A stretch of DNA of 64,000 bases from Amoebidium appalachense (Eukaryota > Ichthyosporea), in assembly GCA_963693365.1 (NCBI GenBank), contig CAVNZM010000009.1, positions 2,604,001 through 2,668,000 on the forward strand. The letters are read 5' to 3'. Each line of letters opens with the position of its first letter. Position 1 is the stretch's first letter. The notes beneath the pieces were generated by a model. That model saw only the letters and a program-made list of their open reading frames with translations, had not been told where the DNA came from and searched no databases. Both the position numbers and the translations under genes were made by a program. Positions 48,105-57,694 of this stretch are shown one piece after another.

Positions 48105-50021
48105 ATGCCAACTTGCGCGGCTAACTACTGCAAAAATGACGAAGAAACAGTCTCTCCCAAAGATCCTACCAGGAAGATAAAGCTTTTTACTGTTCCATAT
48201 GGATACAAACCAAATGTATTGGCTAGGAGGCATGCTTGGTTAAATGCTATAGGCAGGCAGGAGCAAACAAAGTATGAGCGGAAACAAATAGCAGAACACA
48301 CAAAGCAAGCACCCCCCGACCCAGACACACACACAGACACAAGGCCAAAGGCCTCGGATGGGACAGACGTAAATACAGACACAACCACTACTGAGACACA
48401 CACAGCTGACACACAATCCGAAAATGCCAATGACTCGGCTGTGCCAGCTGAGCAGTCGGCACAAGAACCACAACCAAAGAGGAAACGGGGGCAACCGAAG
48501 GTGGAAGTCCCCTGGCCACTGGTTATCCTTAAGCAACTGGTTGTATGCGAGGCACATTTCACCGATGATGATATTACTGCTAAGAATGGAAAACTGAAAT
48601 TAACAAAGGATGCATGTCCCATCCGAATGGAACTAGACCCGATGTACAGAGAGAAGGTACAGCTATTGAGGGAGGAAAGGGCCAATAGTCATATGCAAGC
48701 TGTAGGAATGGATGCCTCAGATATTGAGCAAACACGGAAACGAGCGAGGGAGCGGGGGGAGACGAGCAGTGAAGTAGCAGAGGACAGTGAACGAGCGAAA
48801 AGAAGGAGGGAACATGTGTGTGAAAGGACATTTGACTATCTAGAGTCGAAGGCAGGTGAGGAAGGGATGGATGTAGAGGATTATGTGAATGTCCTGGAAC
48901 GTTCAAGAGCTTTCTATAAGGAGCAGGCGGAGAAAATGCAAATCGAACTTGAGATAGCTACGAAGCAATTGGAGGAAAATGAGAAGAAACAAAGATTGGA
49001 GAAGAAGGAGCTCGAACAAGCGCTTGATCAAGCGAGGGAGGAATTACTACAAAACCAGAAAAGAATATGCATGGAGGACATAGTGGCGGAAGAGGAAGGG
49101 AAGGCTAGAGATGATGTGGTGAAAACATACACGGGGTTGGATAGTTTTGATGCTCTCATGGGAGTGCTGGGGATTGTTGCTTTTATTGGCCAATCAACTA
49201 TAAACATGAATGATTTTAAAACCAAAACAGGAAAGGAAATAATATGGCATGATGGATGTCTTTTTACACTTTTTCGCCTCCGCCACGGCACATCCTTCCA
49301 ACTATTGAGTCGGCTGGTGGATGTGTCAGAACCGAATCTTTCGCGTATATTCCGCCATTTTCTTGGTGCACTGGCGTTAGCACAGGTTTTTCTATACGAA
49401 AAAGCCCCCACCAGAGAGCAACTTTCGAAGTTTAAAGCCGGTTGCTACACTGGGCAATGGGACGATGTACGGTGGATCATTGATTGCACCGAGGTGTTTG
49501 TACAGGTGCCGACAAACCTCCTTCTGAAACGATGTTTCTACTCAGAGTACAAAAGCAATTATACTCTCAAGTACTTCGGGGGCATCACAACGGATATGAA
49601 ACTCAGACCGGTGTCCGATGCACATGTGGGGGGGTTCAAAGACCCGGATCTCACAGGTGTATGCAAGCGTGAATTTGTAGATCAGATAGAAGAGGGGGAT
49701 GAAATAGCAGCTGATAAAGGGTTTAGAGTGCACGGGCTAATCATGGAGAAGGGTGCTTCCTTGCTATTACCGTCGTTTGTTGAGCATGGGCAGCTAAACG
49801 CTGAAGACACCATATATAGCCAAAGACTGTCTAGTGTGCGCGTGCATGTGGAGAGGGCTTTTGGGCGCATGAAAAATTATCGGCTGTTTAGCAATCAGGT
49901 GCAGATGTCGATGGTAGGCACCCATTGGATGGTAGCTAAGGCTGTGGCTTTCTTGTGTAACATGCAAGAGCCACTATATAAGGATATGGTGGGGCCCGGG
50001 CACACCAAAAGCATGGTGTAG
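48105..50021 (+). CDS. THAP-domain DDE transposase (ISL2EU/DDE_4 type)
   Basis: 638 aa, single open frame. N-terminal THAP zinc finger: Cys4 and Cys9 (MPTCAANYC), the F-VPYG segment, ARRHAWLNAIGR, and the closing Cys148-x2-His151 (VCEAHF). The finger is stretched by an ~80-residue low-complexity insert (about 55-135, Asp/Thr/His-rich and ending in KRKRGQPK). Residues about 240-340 are a charged coiled coil. The catalytic domain has Asp460 (WIIDCTEV), Asp505 (VSDAHVGGF), GDEIAADKGFRV and Glu583 (VHVERAFGRMKNYR), with helix-turn-helix-like sequence (LLSRLVDVSEPNLSRIF) before it. This is the pattern of eukaryotic DDE_Tnp_4 transposases. THAP would bind the terminal repeats and the DDE core would cut and join. 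The intact frame and triad suggest it could be active. Confidence 0.92.
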   Translation: MPTCAANYCKNDEETVSPKDPTRKIKLFTVPYGYKPNVLARRHAWLNAIGRQEQTKYERKQIAEHTKQAPPDPDTHTDTRPKASDGTDVNTDTTTTETHTADTQSENANDSAVPAEQSAQEPQPKRKRGQPKVEVPWPLVILKQLVVCEAHFTDDDITAKNGKLKLTKDACPIRMELDPMYREKVQLLREERANSHMQAVGMDASDIEQTRKRARERGETSSEVAEDSERAKRRREHVCERTFDYLESKAGEEGMDVEDYVNVLERSRAFYKEQAEKMQIELEIATKQLEENEKKQRLEKKELEQALDQAREELLQNQKRICMEDIVAEEEGKARDDVVKTYTGLDSFDALMGVLGIVAFIGQSTINMNDFKTKTGKEIIWHDGCLFTLFRLRHGTSFQLLSRLVDVSEPNLSRIFRHFLGALALAQVFLYEKAPTREQLSKFKAGCYTGQWDDVRWIIDCTEVFVQVPTNLLLKRCFYSEYKSNYTLKYFGGITTDMKLRPVSDAHVGGFKDPDLTGVCKREFVDQIEEGDEIAADKGFRVHGLIMEKGASLLLPSFVEHGQLNAEDTIYSQRLSSVRVHVERAFGRMKNYRLFSNQVQMSMVGTHWMVAKAVAFLCNMQEPLYKDMVGPGHTKSMV

Positions 50022-50100
50022 AATTTTCGTTTTCGATTGCCAGTGCCTCTCCCTAAAGCCCCCTTCTCTGCTTTTTTTTTTTTTTTTTTTTTTTTTTGTC

Positions 50101-50156
<56 letters not shown>

Positions 50157-50345
50157 AAAGTATGAATGAATGCTTGCATGTATGTATTCGGCCAGTAGGG
50201 CTCCACTTTTCCTGTATAGGAAAATAATAATAATAATTGAAATTATTATGTATTTGTGTGCCAAGTACAACCTTGAGTCGTCTCTCCCCCCCCCCCCCCC
50301 CCCCCCCCCCCCTTCACAAACACACACAACCACGCACACACGGAA

Positions 50346-50380
<35 letters not shown>

Positions 50381-50438
50381 CCCACGCATGCATTTGCACA
50401 CACGCACGCATGCACCCCCCCCCCCACACACACACACA

Positions 50439-50475
<37 letters not shown>

Positions 50476-50619
50476 GTAGGCACGTATGCAAACACCAAGG
50501 GGGGAGGAGGGACCGGGGGGGAGGGGGGGGGGGGGGGGGTGGGGGGGGTAGGAAACATATGCAGGCACCAGGGTCTGGTACATTGCTCTCAGATTTGACA
50601 CACGGTCTTCATTCATTCA
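50022..50619. repeat. Low-complexity spacer between the two transposon genes
   Basis: T-run (50071-50110), G-run (50111-50154), C-run (50287-50312), (CACG)n/(CGCA)n array (about 50340-50385) and G-rich stretches (50441-50548). It lies between the convergent 3' ends; no coding sequence. Confidence 0.85.
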
Positions 50620-50653
50620 TTATAGGTTCACTAGATCGGTCAGAAGATTACTG

Positions 50654-50712
<59 letters not shown>

Positions 50713-51419
50713 ATTATGTTGTACTTTGTGCTTCTGGTAAAAACATCGGCGGGGGTTACAATCACTCCGTACAGTTTGGGAATGCGCACCGCATTAGCGG
50801 TCCCAGGGATGACCGCCGCATCCGCAATGCGCAGTTTGTATACAACCCGCGGGATGTTATACAGAAGAAGGTCGGCATCCTCAGTGACAACAGTGTGTGC
50901 CAAACCGGTACGTGCCATATAGGCAAGCTGGGGGTCTGCTTCGTATGGAGCTACTGTGTAATCGACATTCTCATCTTTCAGTCTAAGGATGATTGCATGT
51001 AAAACTCTGTTATCTAACTCTGCAGCGCTTCTCCATTTGTTTTTAGTTACCTCCTCCTGTTTCTCTCTTTTTGTGGCTATTTCTTGGCGGGCTTTGACCA
51101 CCTTTTCTGCACGGTCGTTATCAACTAGTTTTCCCTCTTTCAATCTGCGCCCATCAAACACATAGTGTGGCTGGACCCCTGCTAGTCTATACGTATTAAC
51201 TTTGGACATAAAGTGATTTGCAATAGCTGCATATGTGTCGTCTGTGACTTTTTTGTCATCTATTTGCTGTTTGGCTACTGTGTCAGCGAAAACTGAAAAG
51301 GACTTGTGGACCTGCACCATCCCGTCAAAAGCAACTACCCCACGTTGCAACTCTGCAGTAACATCTGTGGCTTTTTCGGCACTAATGCCGAGTGCTGGGA
51401 GCAAGCCCTGCACACCCAT
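50620..51419 (-). CDS. FEN1/XPG-family nuclease carried by the DNA transposon
   Basis: A structure-specific nuclease-like protein, predicted 241 aa from two exons: 51419-50725 and 50650-50620, with a 74-nt GT-AG intron (50724-50651) made largely of TG and G-runs. 695 + 31 nt gives an exact codon multiple, ending at a TAA. The start is MGVQGLLPALG, the XPG N-domain signature whose Gly2 enters the active site in FEN1; an upstream in-frame Met exists at 51440. Acidic residues at Asp32 (VAFDG), Asp89 (YVFDGRRLKEGK), Glu160 and Asp162 (PYEADPQ), and Asp181 and Asp183 (TEDADLL) align almost position for position with FEN1's active site (34, 86, 158, 160, 179, 181). The helix-hairpin-helix domain with the seventh Asp is absent, so it is a compact N + I form. 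Context suggests a role in processing transposition intermediates. Confidence 0.88.
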
Positions 51420-51602
51420 GGTAAAAGTGCATGTATTCAAAGTAGTTTCTTTTCATGAAAAAAATTCTTTCGGGTTGTGCGCCCTCTGCGTTAACGTGCG
51501 AACACAAAAATCGTTGTACGGCGTGGGTGCGTAGCAACGCGTTACGTAATCAGGGGGAAAAAAGGCGGCGCCAGAAAGAAATCGGGGACCACTCAAAATC
51601 GC

Positions 51603-51619
51603 CGATCCCGTATCCCTTA
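51603..51619 (-). repeat. Right terminal inverted repeat, 17 bp
   Basis: CGATCCCGTATCCCTTA, perfect complement of the left end, followed by AT and then satellite sequence. Confidence 0.93.
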
Positions 51620-53334
51620 ATAGTATATGTACATAGTATGTTACCTAGACATTATTGGTTTTTTCAATAACTACCCACAGAACAGCTTCTAGCACGAGAA
51701 CTTTACCAGAACGTTTATGGGGGGGATGGAGAATGTGCCCCTGGAGTACGAGGGTCACACAAAAAAAACACAACATTGTAGCTCGAATAGAACCCCCCTT
51801 GTAGCATAGCATATGTCCATGTGTTACCTAGACATTATTGGTATTTTCAATAACTACCCACAGAACAGCTTCTAGCACGAGACATTTACCACAAAGTTTA
51901 TGGGGGGGATGGTGAATGTGCCCCTGGAGTACAAGGGGCACACGAAAAAAACACAACGTTGTAGCTCGTATAGAACCCCCTTGTAGCATAGTATATGTAC
52001 ATATGTTACCTAGACATTATTGGTTTTTCAATAACTACCCACAGAACAGCCTCTAGCACGAGAGATTTACCACAACGTTTATGGCGGGGATGGTGAATGT
52101 GCCCCTGGAGTACGAGGGTCACACAAAAAAAACACGACATTGTAGCTCGAATAGAACCCCCCTTGTAGCATAGCATATGTACATGTGCTACCTAGACATT
52201 ATTCGTTTTTTCAATAACTACCCACAGAACAGCTTCTAGCACGAGAACTTTACCACAAAGTTTATGGGGGGGATGGTGAATGTGCCCCTGGAGTACGAGG
52301 GTCACACGAAAAAAACACAACATTGTAGCTCGAATAGAACCCCCCTTGCAATTGTAGCATAGTATATGTACATGTGTTACCTAGACATTATTGGTTTTTT
52401 CAATAACTACCCACAGAACAGCTTCTAGCACGAGAACTTTACCACAACGTTTATGGGGGATATGGTGAATCTGCCCCTGGAGTACGAGGGTCACACGAAA
52501 AAAACACAACGTTGTAGCTCGTATAGAACCCCCCTTGTAGCATAGTATATGTACATAGTATGTTACCTAGACATTATTGGTTTTTTCAATAACTACCCAC
52601 AGAACAGCTTCTAGCACGAGAAATTTACCAGAACGTTTATGGGGGGGATGGAGAATGTGCCCCTGGAGTACGAGGGTCACACGAAAAAAACACAATGTTG
52701 TAGCTCGAATAGACCCCCCTTGTAGCATAGTATATGTCCATGTGTTACCTAGACATCATTGGTTTTTTCAATAACTACCCACAGAACGGCTTCTAGCACG
52801 AGACATTTACCAGAACGTTTATGGGGGGGATGGTGAATGTGCCCCTGGAGTACAAGGGTCACACGAAAAAAACACAACGTTGTAGCTCGTATAGAACCCC
52901 CCTTGTAGCATAGTATATGTACATATGTTACCTAGACATTATTGGTTTTTCAATAACTACCCACAGAACAGCCTCTAGCACGAGAGATTTACCACAAAGT
53001 TTATGGGGGGGATGGTGAATGTGCCCCTGGAGTACGAGGGTCACACAAAAAAAACACAACATTGTAGCTCGAATAGAACCCCCCTTGTAGCATAGCATAT
53101 GTACATGTGTTACCTAGACATTATTCGTTTTTTCAATAACTACCCACAGAACAGCTTCTAGCACGAGAACTTTACCACAAAGTTTATGGGGGGGATGGTG
53201 AATGTGCCCCTGGAGTACGAGGGTCACACGAAAAAAACACAACGTTGTAGCTCGTATAGAACCCCCTTTGTAGCATAGTATATGTACATAGTATGTTACC
53301 TAGACATTATTGGTTTTTTCAATAACTACCCACA
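51620..53334 (+). repeat. ~183-bp satellite array, right part
   Basis: About nine further units in the same orientation as 47016-47883. Together the two parts make about 14 units (~2.6 kb) before transposon insertion. The last unit breaks off at ATAACTACCCACA. Confidence 0.93.
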
Positions 53335-53447
53335 TGCGGCATGTGTTACTTTCACGTTATTGGTTTCCTAGCACGGGATATTCAGCACACAGTTGGGGAT
53401 GTGGGGGCAGTGTACACCTCAATATTGGTAAGGTGGTGGTGGGTGGG

Positions 53448-53482
<35 letters not shown>

Positions 53483-53598
53483 CCACACAACCGAAACTGT
53501 CGGTGTTACAAGTGGTTTGGTCTTAGGAAGTTAGAACGGTGATTTTTTTTATTAATAGCGGGAAACAATATTATCCCCATTGCATATGGGGGGAACGA

Positions 53599-53629
<31 letters not shown>

Positions 53630-54033
53630 TTCACAACGAATTCTATCGACTGTGCATAATTAATGTATATTGCACATGTAGCCTGAAAGATTAAAGTGAA
53701 TGTGTGTATGTATATGTGCGAGTATATTTGTGTATGCAATACATGTACAATGTTTTCGTCTTTGTAGGTGGGTGGGTGGGGTGGGTGGGGGGGGGGGGGG
53801 GGGGGGGGTGCGCGGGGGGGAAGAGGGAGGGGGGAGGGGGCATCATGATCAGGGATAACAGGGTGTGTGCGTGTGTGCGCTTGTGTGTGCATGTGCTGTG
53901 TGTGTTGTGTAGGTGTGCGCCTGTGTGTGTGTGCGTGCCTGTGTGTGCGCGCCTGTGTGTGCGCGCCTGTGTGTGTGTGTGTGTGTGCAGTGTGCATGTG
54001 TGAGTGTGTGTGCGTGCGCGCGCGCGCGCGCGC

Positions 54034-54064
<31 letters not shown>

Positions 54065-54100
54065 TGTGTGATTTCAAAGAAGTCGAAAGCGCCAGTGACA
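53335..54100. repeat. G-runs, TG tracts and an alternating (CG)n
   Basis: A degraded satellite edge (53335-53400), then G-runs (about 53448-53480, 53600-53629 and 53787-53808), TG-rich sequence (53860-54010) and a pure alternating GC tract (about 54014-54048) flanked by TG repeats. The GC/TG tract has strong Z-DNA potential. No gene recognised. Confidence 0.8.
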
Positions 54101-54355
54101 CCCATGTTGAAAAAAAGACAAGCAAGCACGCTAAGAAGGACAGCAAGAAGTAACAGAAACCCTTTCATGCCGAAAAAATGGTCAAGAACAAAGAAGTGGA
54201 GGACACGTAACTATAGTCTGATAGTTGTGACTAAGGCACGGCCATCTAGAAACACCAGATGGCCGTGGACTAAGGGCACTAAGGGTAGCGCTAAGGGCAC
54301 CAAGCCGGATGCACGCGCGCGCGCGAGCCGAAATCTATTTTTATCTTTTTCCTAA
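54101..54355 (+). CDS. Possible Lys/Arg-rich ORF
   Basis: From ATG at 54103 an open frame of about 84 codons is strongly basic (MLKKRQASTLRRTARS at its start), with repeated KGTKGSAKGTK-like units. It might be a small basic nucleic-acid-binding protein or a chance frame after the GC/TG repeat. No family recognised. Confidence 0.25.
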   Translation, partial: PMLKKRQASTLRRTARSNRNPFMPKKWSRTKKWRTRNYSLIVVTKARPSRNTRWPWTKGTKGSAKGTKPDARARASRNLFLSFS

Positions 54356-54465
54356 TCAGGCGCGGCGAATAGTGATTGGCTAAATCCCAATCCGGTTTGC
54401 AATTTTTTCTCCATTTAAGCCTGTACGCACGTTGTTTGCTCCATTTCTCTTCCCCCTTCCCGCAG

Positions 54466-54585
54466 GTCCGCAGGTCCTTTCCCGCAGGTCGCCTGGTCGC
54501 AGGTCCCTTCCCGCAGGTCGCCTGGTCGCAGTTCCCTTCCCGCAGGTCGCCTGGTCACAGATCCCCTCCGCAGATCCCGCAGCCA
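54466..54585. repeat. Minisatellite, ~30-bp unit (GCAGGTCGCCTGGTCGCAG)
   Basis: About four tandem copies of CCCGCAGGTCGCCTGGTCGCAGGTCCCTTC with minor variation. Confidence 0.9.
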
Positions 54586-55082
54586 CCGTGCTGATTGTTT
54601 TGGACCATGCTGCCCTTTGAAGGTTAGTTTTGTGTTGCCTGCTTTTGTGCATATGGCGTTTGTCTGTCTGGTCTGTGTCCGTCCTGTATTATGTCTGTGT
54701 CTGTGTCTGTGTGTGTGTGTGTGTGTATGTGTGTGTGTGTGCGTGCGTGTGCGTGTGTCTGCTGGCTGCAGATGCACGTTGCCTTTCACGTTCATGAACC
54801 AGCGACTGTGGGCACTACTTTTGCTGTTAGCACTATAGCTATCATCCCCTCCACCGATCGTTCAAGCTATTTTCTGCTTCTCTAGACTTCATAAGTTCTG
54901 GTCCGGGTTTCCGTCCTTACTATGTTTGAGGTTGGTTCTGTCGACTCTTTTTTTGCCACTCTCAGTCAGCCCCCTCAGTCCCCCCCTCCCCCCCACTTCT
55001 CGCAAGTAGGATGAGCTAATTCTTAGCTCGAGTTCCTTTACAGGTTTTGGCAAGGTTGGCCCATGAAGTCATCAGCAGCTAT
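54586..55082. other. TG repeats and unique sequence, no gene seen
   Basis: Includes TG/CTGTG repeats (54691-54760). Short open frames end quickly. Confidence 0.45.
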
Positions 55083-55690
55083 AAGGCTACGTTATCATCT
55101 AGAGGTGGGTACCGGCTCTTTGTCCTATGGCTGCTATTGTTTCCGTTTTTCGTTTCATAGGTGGGTACCGGCTCTTTGTCCTGTTAAGGTAAATAAAGTA
55201 TGGAGGCAAGACCCTGTGGGTCTGGGGCTCTTTGTCCTATGGCTGCTGTTGTTTCCGTGTTTCGTTTCTGTGTTGCTCTTATAGCACATGAATGATCATG
55301 TGCATGTTTAGCACCCATAGGTGGGTACCGGCTCTTTGTCCTGTTAAGGTAAATAAGGTATGGAGGCAAGACCCTGTGGGTCTGGGGCTCTTTGTCCTAT
55401 GGCTGCTGTTGTTTCCGTGTTTCGTTTCTGTGTTGCTCTTATAGCACATGAATGATCATGTGCATGTTTAGCACCCATAGGTGGGTACCGGCTCTTTGTC
55501 CTGTTAAAGTAAATAAAGTATGGAGGCAAGACCCTGTGGGTCTGGCACCACGTCGTCGTCATCGATCGTCAAAGGTTCATGTGGGGTGGGTGGTGGTCCC
55601 CAGGAAAAGACCCTGTGGGTCTGGCACCTCATCGTCGTCATCGATCGTCAAAGGTTCATGTGGGGGGGGGGGGGGGGGGGGGGGGGGGGA
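55083..55690. repeat. 160-bp tandem repeat and a shorter ~80-bp repeat
   Basis: ATAGGTGGGTACCGGCTCTT recurs at 55157, 55317 and 55477 (160-bp period) together with GTAAATAA(A/G)GTATGGAGGC. Each unit also contains GCACATGAATGATCATGTGC, an almost perfect palindrome. A second repeat, GACCCTGTGGGTCTGGCACC...CATCGATCGTCAAAGG, occurs at about 55530 and 55608. A G-run follows at about 55662-55689. Confidence 0.9.
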
Positions 55691-56600
55691 AGGAGGAGGG
55701 AGGTGGGGGTTTAAGATATCATCACGACAACCTCCAGCCATCCAACAGATGACTTTAAGGATGACGACGGTCTTTTTAGTGTGACTTTTAGAACATCCTG
55801 AAAGATGGCTTTAAAATTGCATCAAGAAATCTTCCGGTGCTCTTACCAGAACTATGAATATATAATTATTCTATCTATGGGAGCGACCATATATAACGTT
55901 AGGCCGTCTAAAGTGTATATTAATTGTGTCTTTTCCTCAATTAATGATAAATCCATATTATGACGTAAATACGTCTAACGCATATCTTGTTTGTGTCACT
56001 ATGTACCAATAAAAATATCCCTAGCCTATCGGTGAGTTGCTTTTAGTACGTCCTAAAGTCGACTATTCGTGTTAGACTGAAATAAAATATTACATAACTA
56101 CATCGTAAGGATACATTTAGGTTAACCACAACACATCTCTAATATATCTCTGCAAATTCTTCAAGAGGTGTTAAGTATGCCATATATGTTCGTCTGAACT
56201 ACATAAAGTAGTATTAAAGATGGATATTGGTGATCGCAAAGCGCTCGTGTAGACGGTTGATTGATAGCTTACAGATATGCTGGGGATATCTTTTTTAGTA
56301 AATGTTCATAAATATTGTCTTTTTATAGATTCGTTTAAGACATAACAAAGACGGCTCTAAGATATGCTTGGGGGAGGAAACAGATGGAACACGGGATAGG
56401 GTTTCGCCGGGTTACAGATATGCTAAGGACGTACTTACAGAGATGTCTTTAATATCGCCTGCTAAAGCCGGATGGGTTAGGGATAGCTTGGAGTCATCTC
56501 TAACTAATAACGGTTACAAAGGGTATGGTTCAGGATGGGTTACGGGTTTAGGATGTCCCAGACGGGTTTGAGACGGGAAAAAGATGCCGGGAGATGTTTG
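55691..56600. repeat. Degenerate repeat region related to 43.8-44.7 kb
   Basis: Recurrent TTAAAGATG, CCTAAAGTCG, GACGTACTTAC and similar motifs, plus AA(A/G)GCGCTCGTG (about 56237; also about 44303) followed by AGATATG. Looks like the same ancient family as at 43.8-44.7 kb. No gene recognised. Confidence 0.45.
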
Positions 56601-57083
56601 CTGATGTGCGTGCGTGAGATGACCAGTGTTCCCTGACTGAATCCACTAAACAATCCGGATACGCCCGTTCGCCCTTGTGATTGGGGGGAAACTGGGGCTT
56701 CCGTAAACGGTTTCGTACCTCCGCAGCCAGAGCCGCTCGTGACACTGGCAGGGCGGCGGCGATTGGGGGGAAACCCGGCTAAAGTCTGTTTACGAAAGTA
56801 ACGTCTTTCGCCGATTTGGGGGAAACCTCCAAGTTAAATTTATATAATATACCCCGCTGAAGTGCGAATACGACTATTTGGTGCTACGTCACGATGGAAA
56901 ACATAATAGAAAATCTCTTCTAAAAACAAACAAAAATAAACGAAATGAGGGCTTCGATTCGCCGAGTGAACAACCAACCAAACCGCGCACAAAGCACGCC
57001 ACCACACATGCTTCCCATTATGGTGACCATCGCGGCGTTCGGGAAACGTCTTTCACATGGGTAGGGTTGGACGCGGACCAACC
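56601..57083. other. Unique sequence with GATTGGGGGGAAAC repeats
   Basis: GATT(G/T)GGGGGAAAC occurs three times (about 56678, 56760 and 56815). No convincing gene. Confidence 0.45.
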
Positions 57084-57306
57084 GGGCGGACCAATCAGAT
57101 CAGAGGTCAAACCAGGCGGACCAATCAGATCAGAGGTCAAACCGGGCGGACCAATCATTGATCAGATCAGAGGTCAAACTAGCCGGACCAATCAGATCAG
57201 AGGTCAAACCGGGCGGACCAATCAGATCAGAGGTCAAACTGCCAGTGGGCGGACCAATCAGATCAGAGGTCAAACCAGGCGGACCGGGCGGGACTCGGAC
57301 CAATCA
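57084..57306. repeat. Minisatellite of ~31-bp CCAAT-containing units
   Basis: About seven copies of GGCGGACCAATCAGATCAGAGGTCAAAC, some with insertions. Each unit carries a CCAAT box in the plus orientation and an AGAGGTCA half-site, about 120 bp upstream of the ORF at 57431. Confidence 0.9.
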
Positions 57307-57430
57307 AGTCCGATTCAAATACGGATTGCAAAAAAAAAAAAAAAGGCCCAGGTGCCAGTGGTTGTTGTGAAGGGTCGTGTGTATCGCGCAACAGACACAG
57401 GCTTCCTCTTTTTATTGGTACAAGTGCACA

Positions 57431-57694
57431 ATGTGGCCTTGGGTAGTCGCGTCCGCCATCATCTCATTCGTCCTGTTCTGGTTGACACTGATATCATGTG
57501 ACATTCATAGAATAAACAGATCACTGAAGCAAAAAACCCGGCCCCAACCAATACTGGACCCATTATGCGACAACTTCATGATTCGCTGGCTGTGGATACT
57601 ACTATCATCAATGATTGCCACTAATGCTTGCACATATGCACACCACATCCACACGATCCACCCGAAAGGAAGGCATCCTTGTACACTGATTTGA
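57431..57694 (+). CDS. Hypothetical small membrane protein (87 aa)
   Basis: ATG-initiated. A hydrophobic N-terminal segment (MWPWVVASAIISFVLFWLTL) could be a signal anchor, followed by a basic stretch, a second hydrophobic segment (RWLWILLSSMIATNA) and a short His-rich tail. No family recognised. It lies downstream of the CCAAT-box minisatellite. Size and layout resemble the small membrane proteins of compact viral or large-transposon genomes, but that is inference. Confidence 0.45.
   Translation: MWPWVVASAIISFVLFWLTLISCDIHRINRSLKQKTRPQPILDPLCDNFMIRWLWILLSSMIATNACTYAHHIHTIHPKGRHPCTLI

Larger units (their letters stand above)
47884..51619. mobile_element. Intact THAP/DDE DNA transposon carrying a FEN1/XPG-like nuclease
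   Basis: A 3,736-bp element with perfect 17-bp terminal inverted repeats (TAAGGGATACGGGATCG at 47884-47900, its complement at 51603-51619). The flanking AT (47882-47883 and 51620-51621) is a 2-bp target duplication, because removing the element and one AT restores the satellite sequence TTGTAGCATAGTATATG. Two convergent genes are present: a 638-aa transposase (plus strand) and a ~241-aa nuclease (minus strand), separated by about 600 bp of low-complexity sequence. THAP plus DDE_4 domains, a 2-bp duplication and a second nuclease gene fit the ISL2EU group. The usual partner there is a YqaJ nuclease, whereas here it is XPG/FEN1-like. Both genes look intact. Confidence 0.9.

Noticed and set aside
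48125-48906. Minus-strand ORFs opposite the transposase
   Set aside because: Shadows of the transposase coding sequence; no independent features.
47884-51619. Kolobok-type element (THAP domain, TTAA target)
   Set aside because: The terminal TTAA on the right is partly element sequence; comparison with the intact satellite shows a 2-bp AT duplication, and the catalytic domain is DDE_4-like.
47016-53334. CRISPR-like array
   Set aside because: The ~183-bp units are contiguous tandem copies without unique spacers, in a eukaryotic context.
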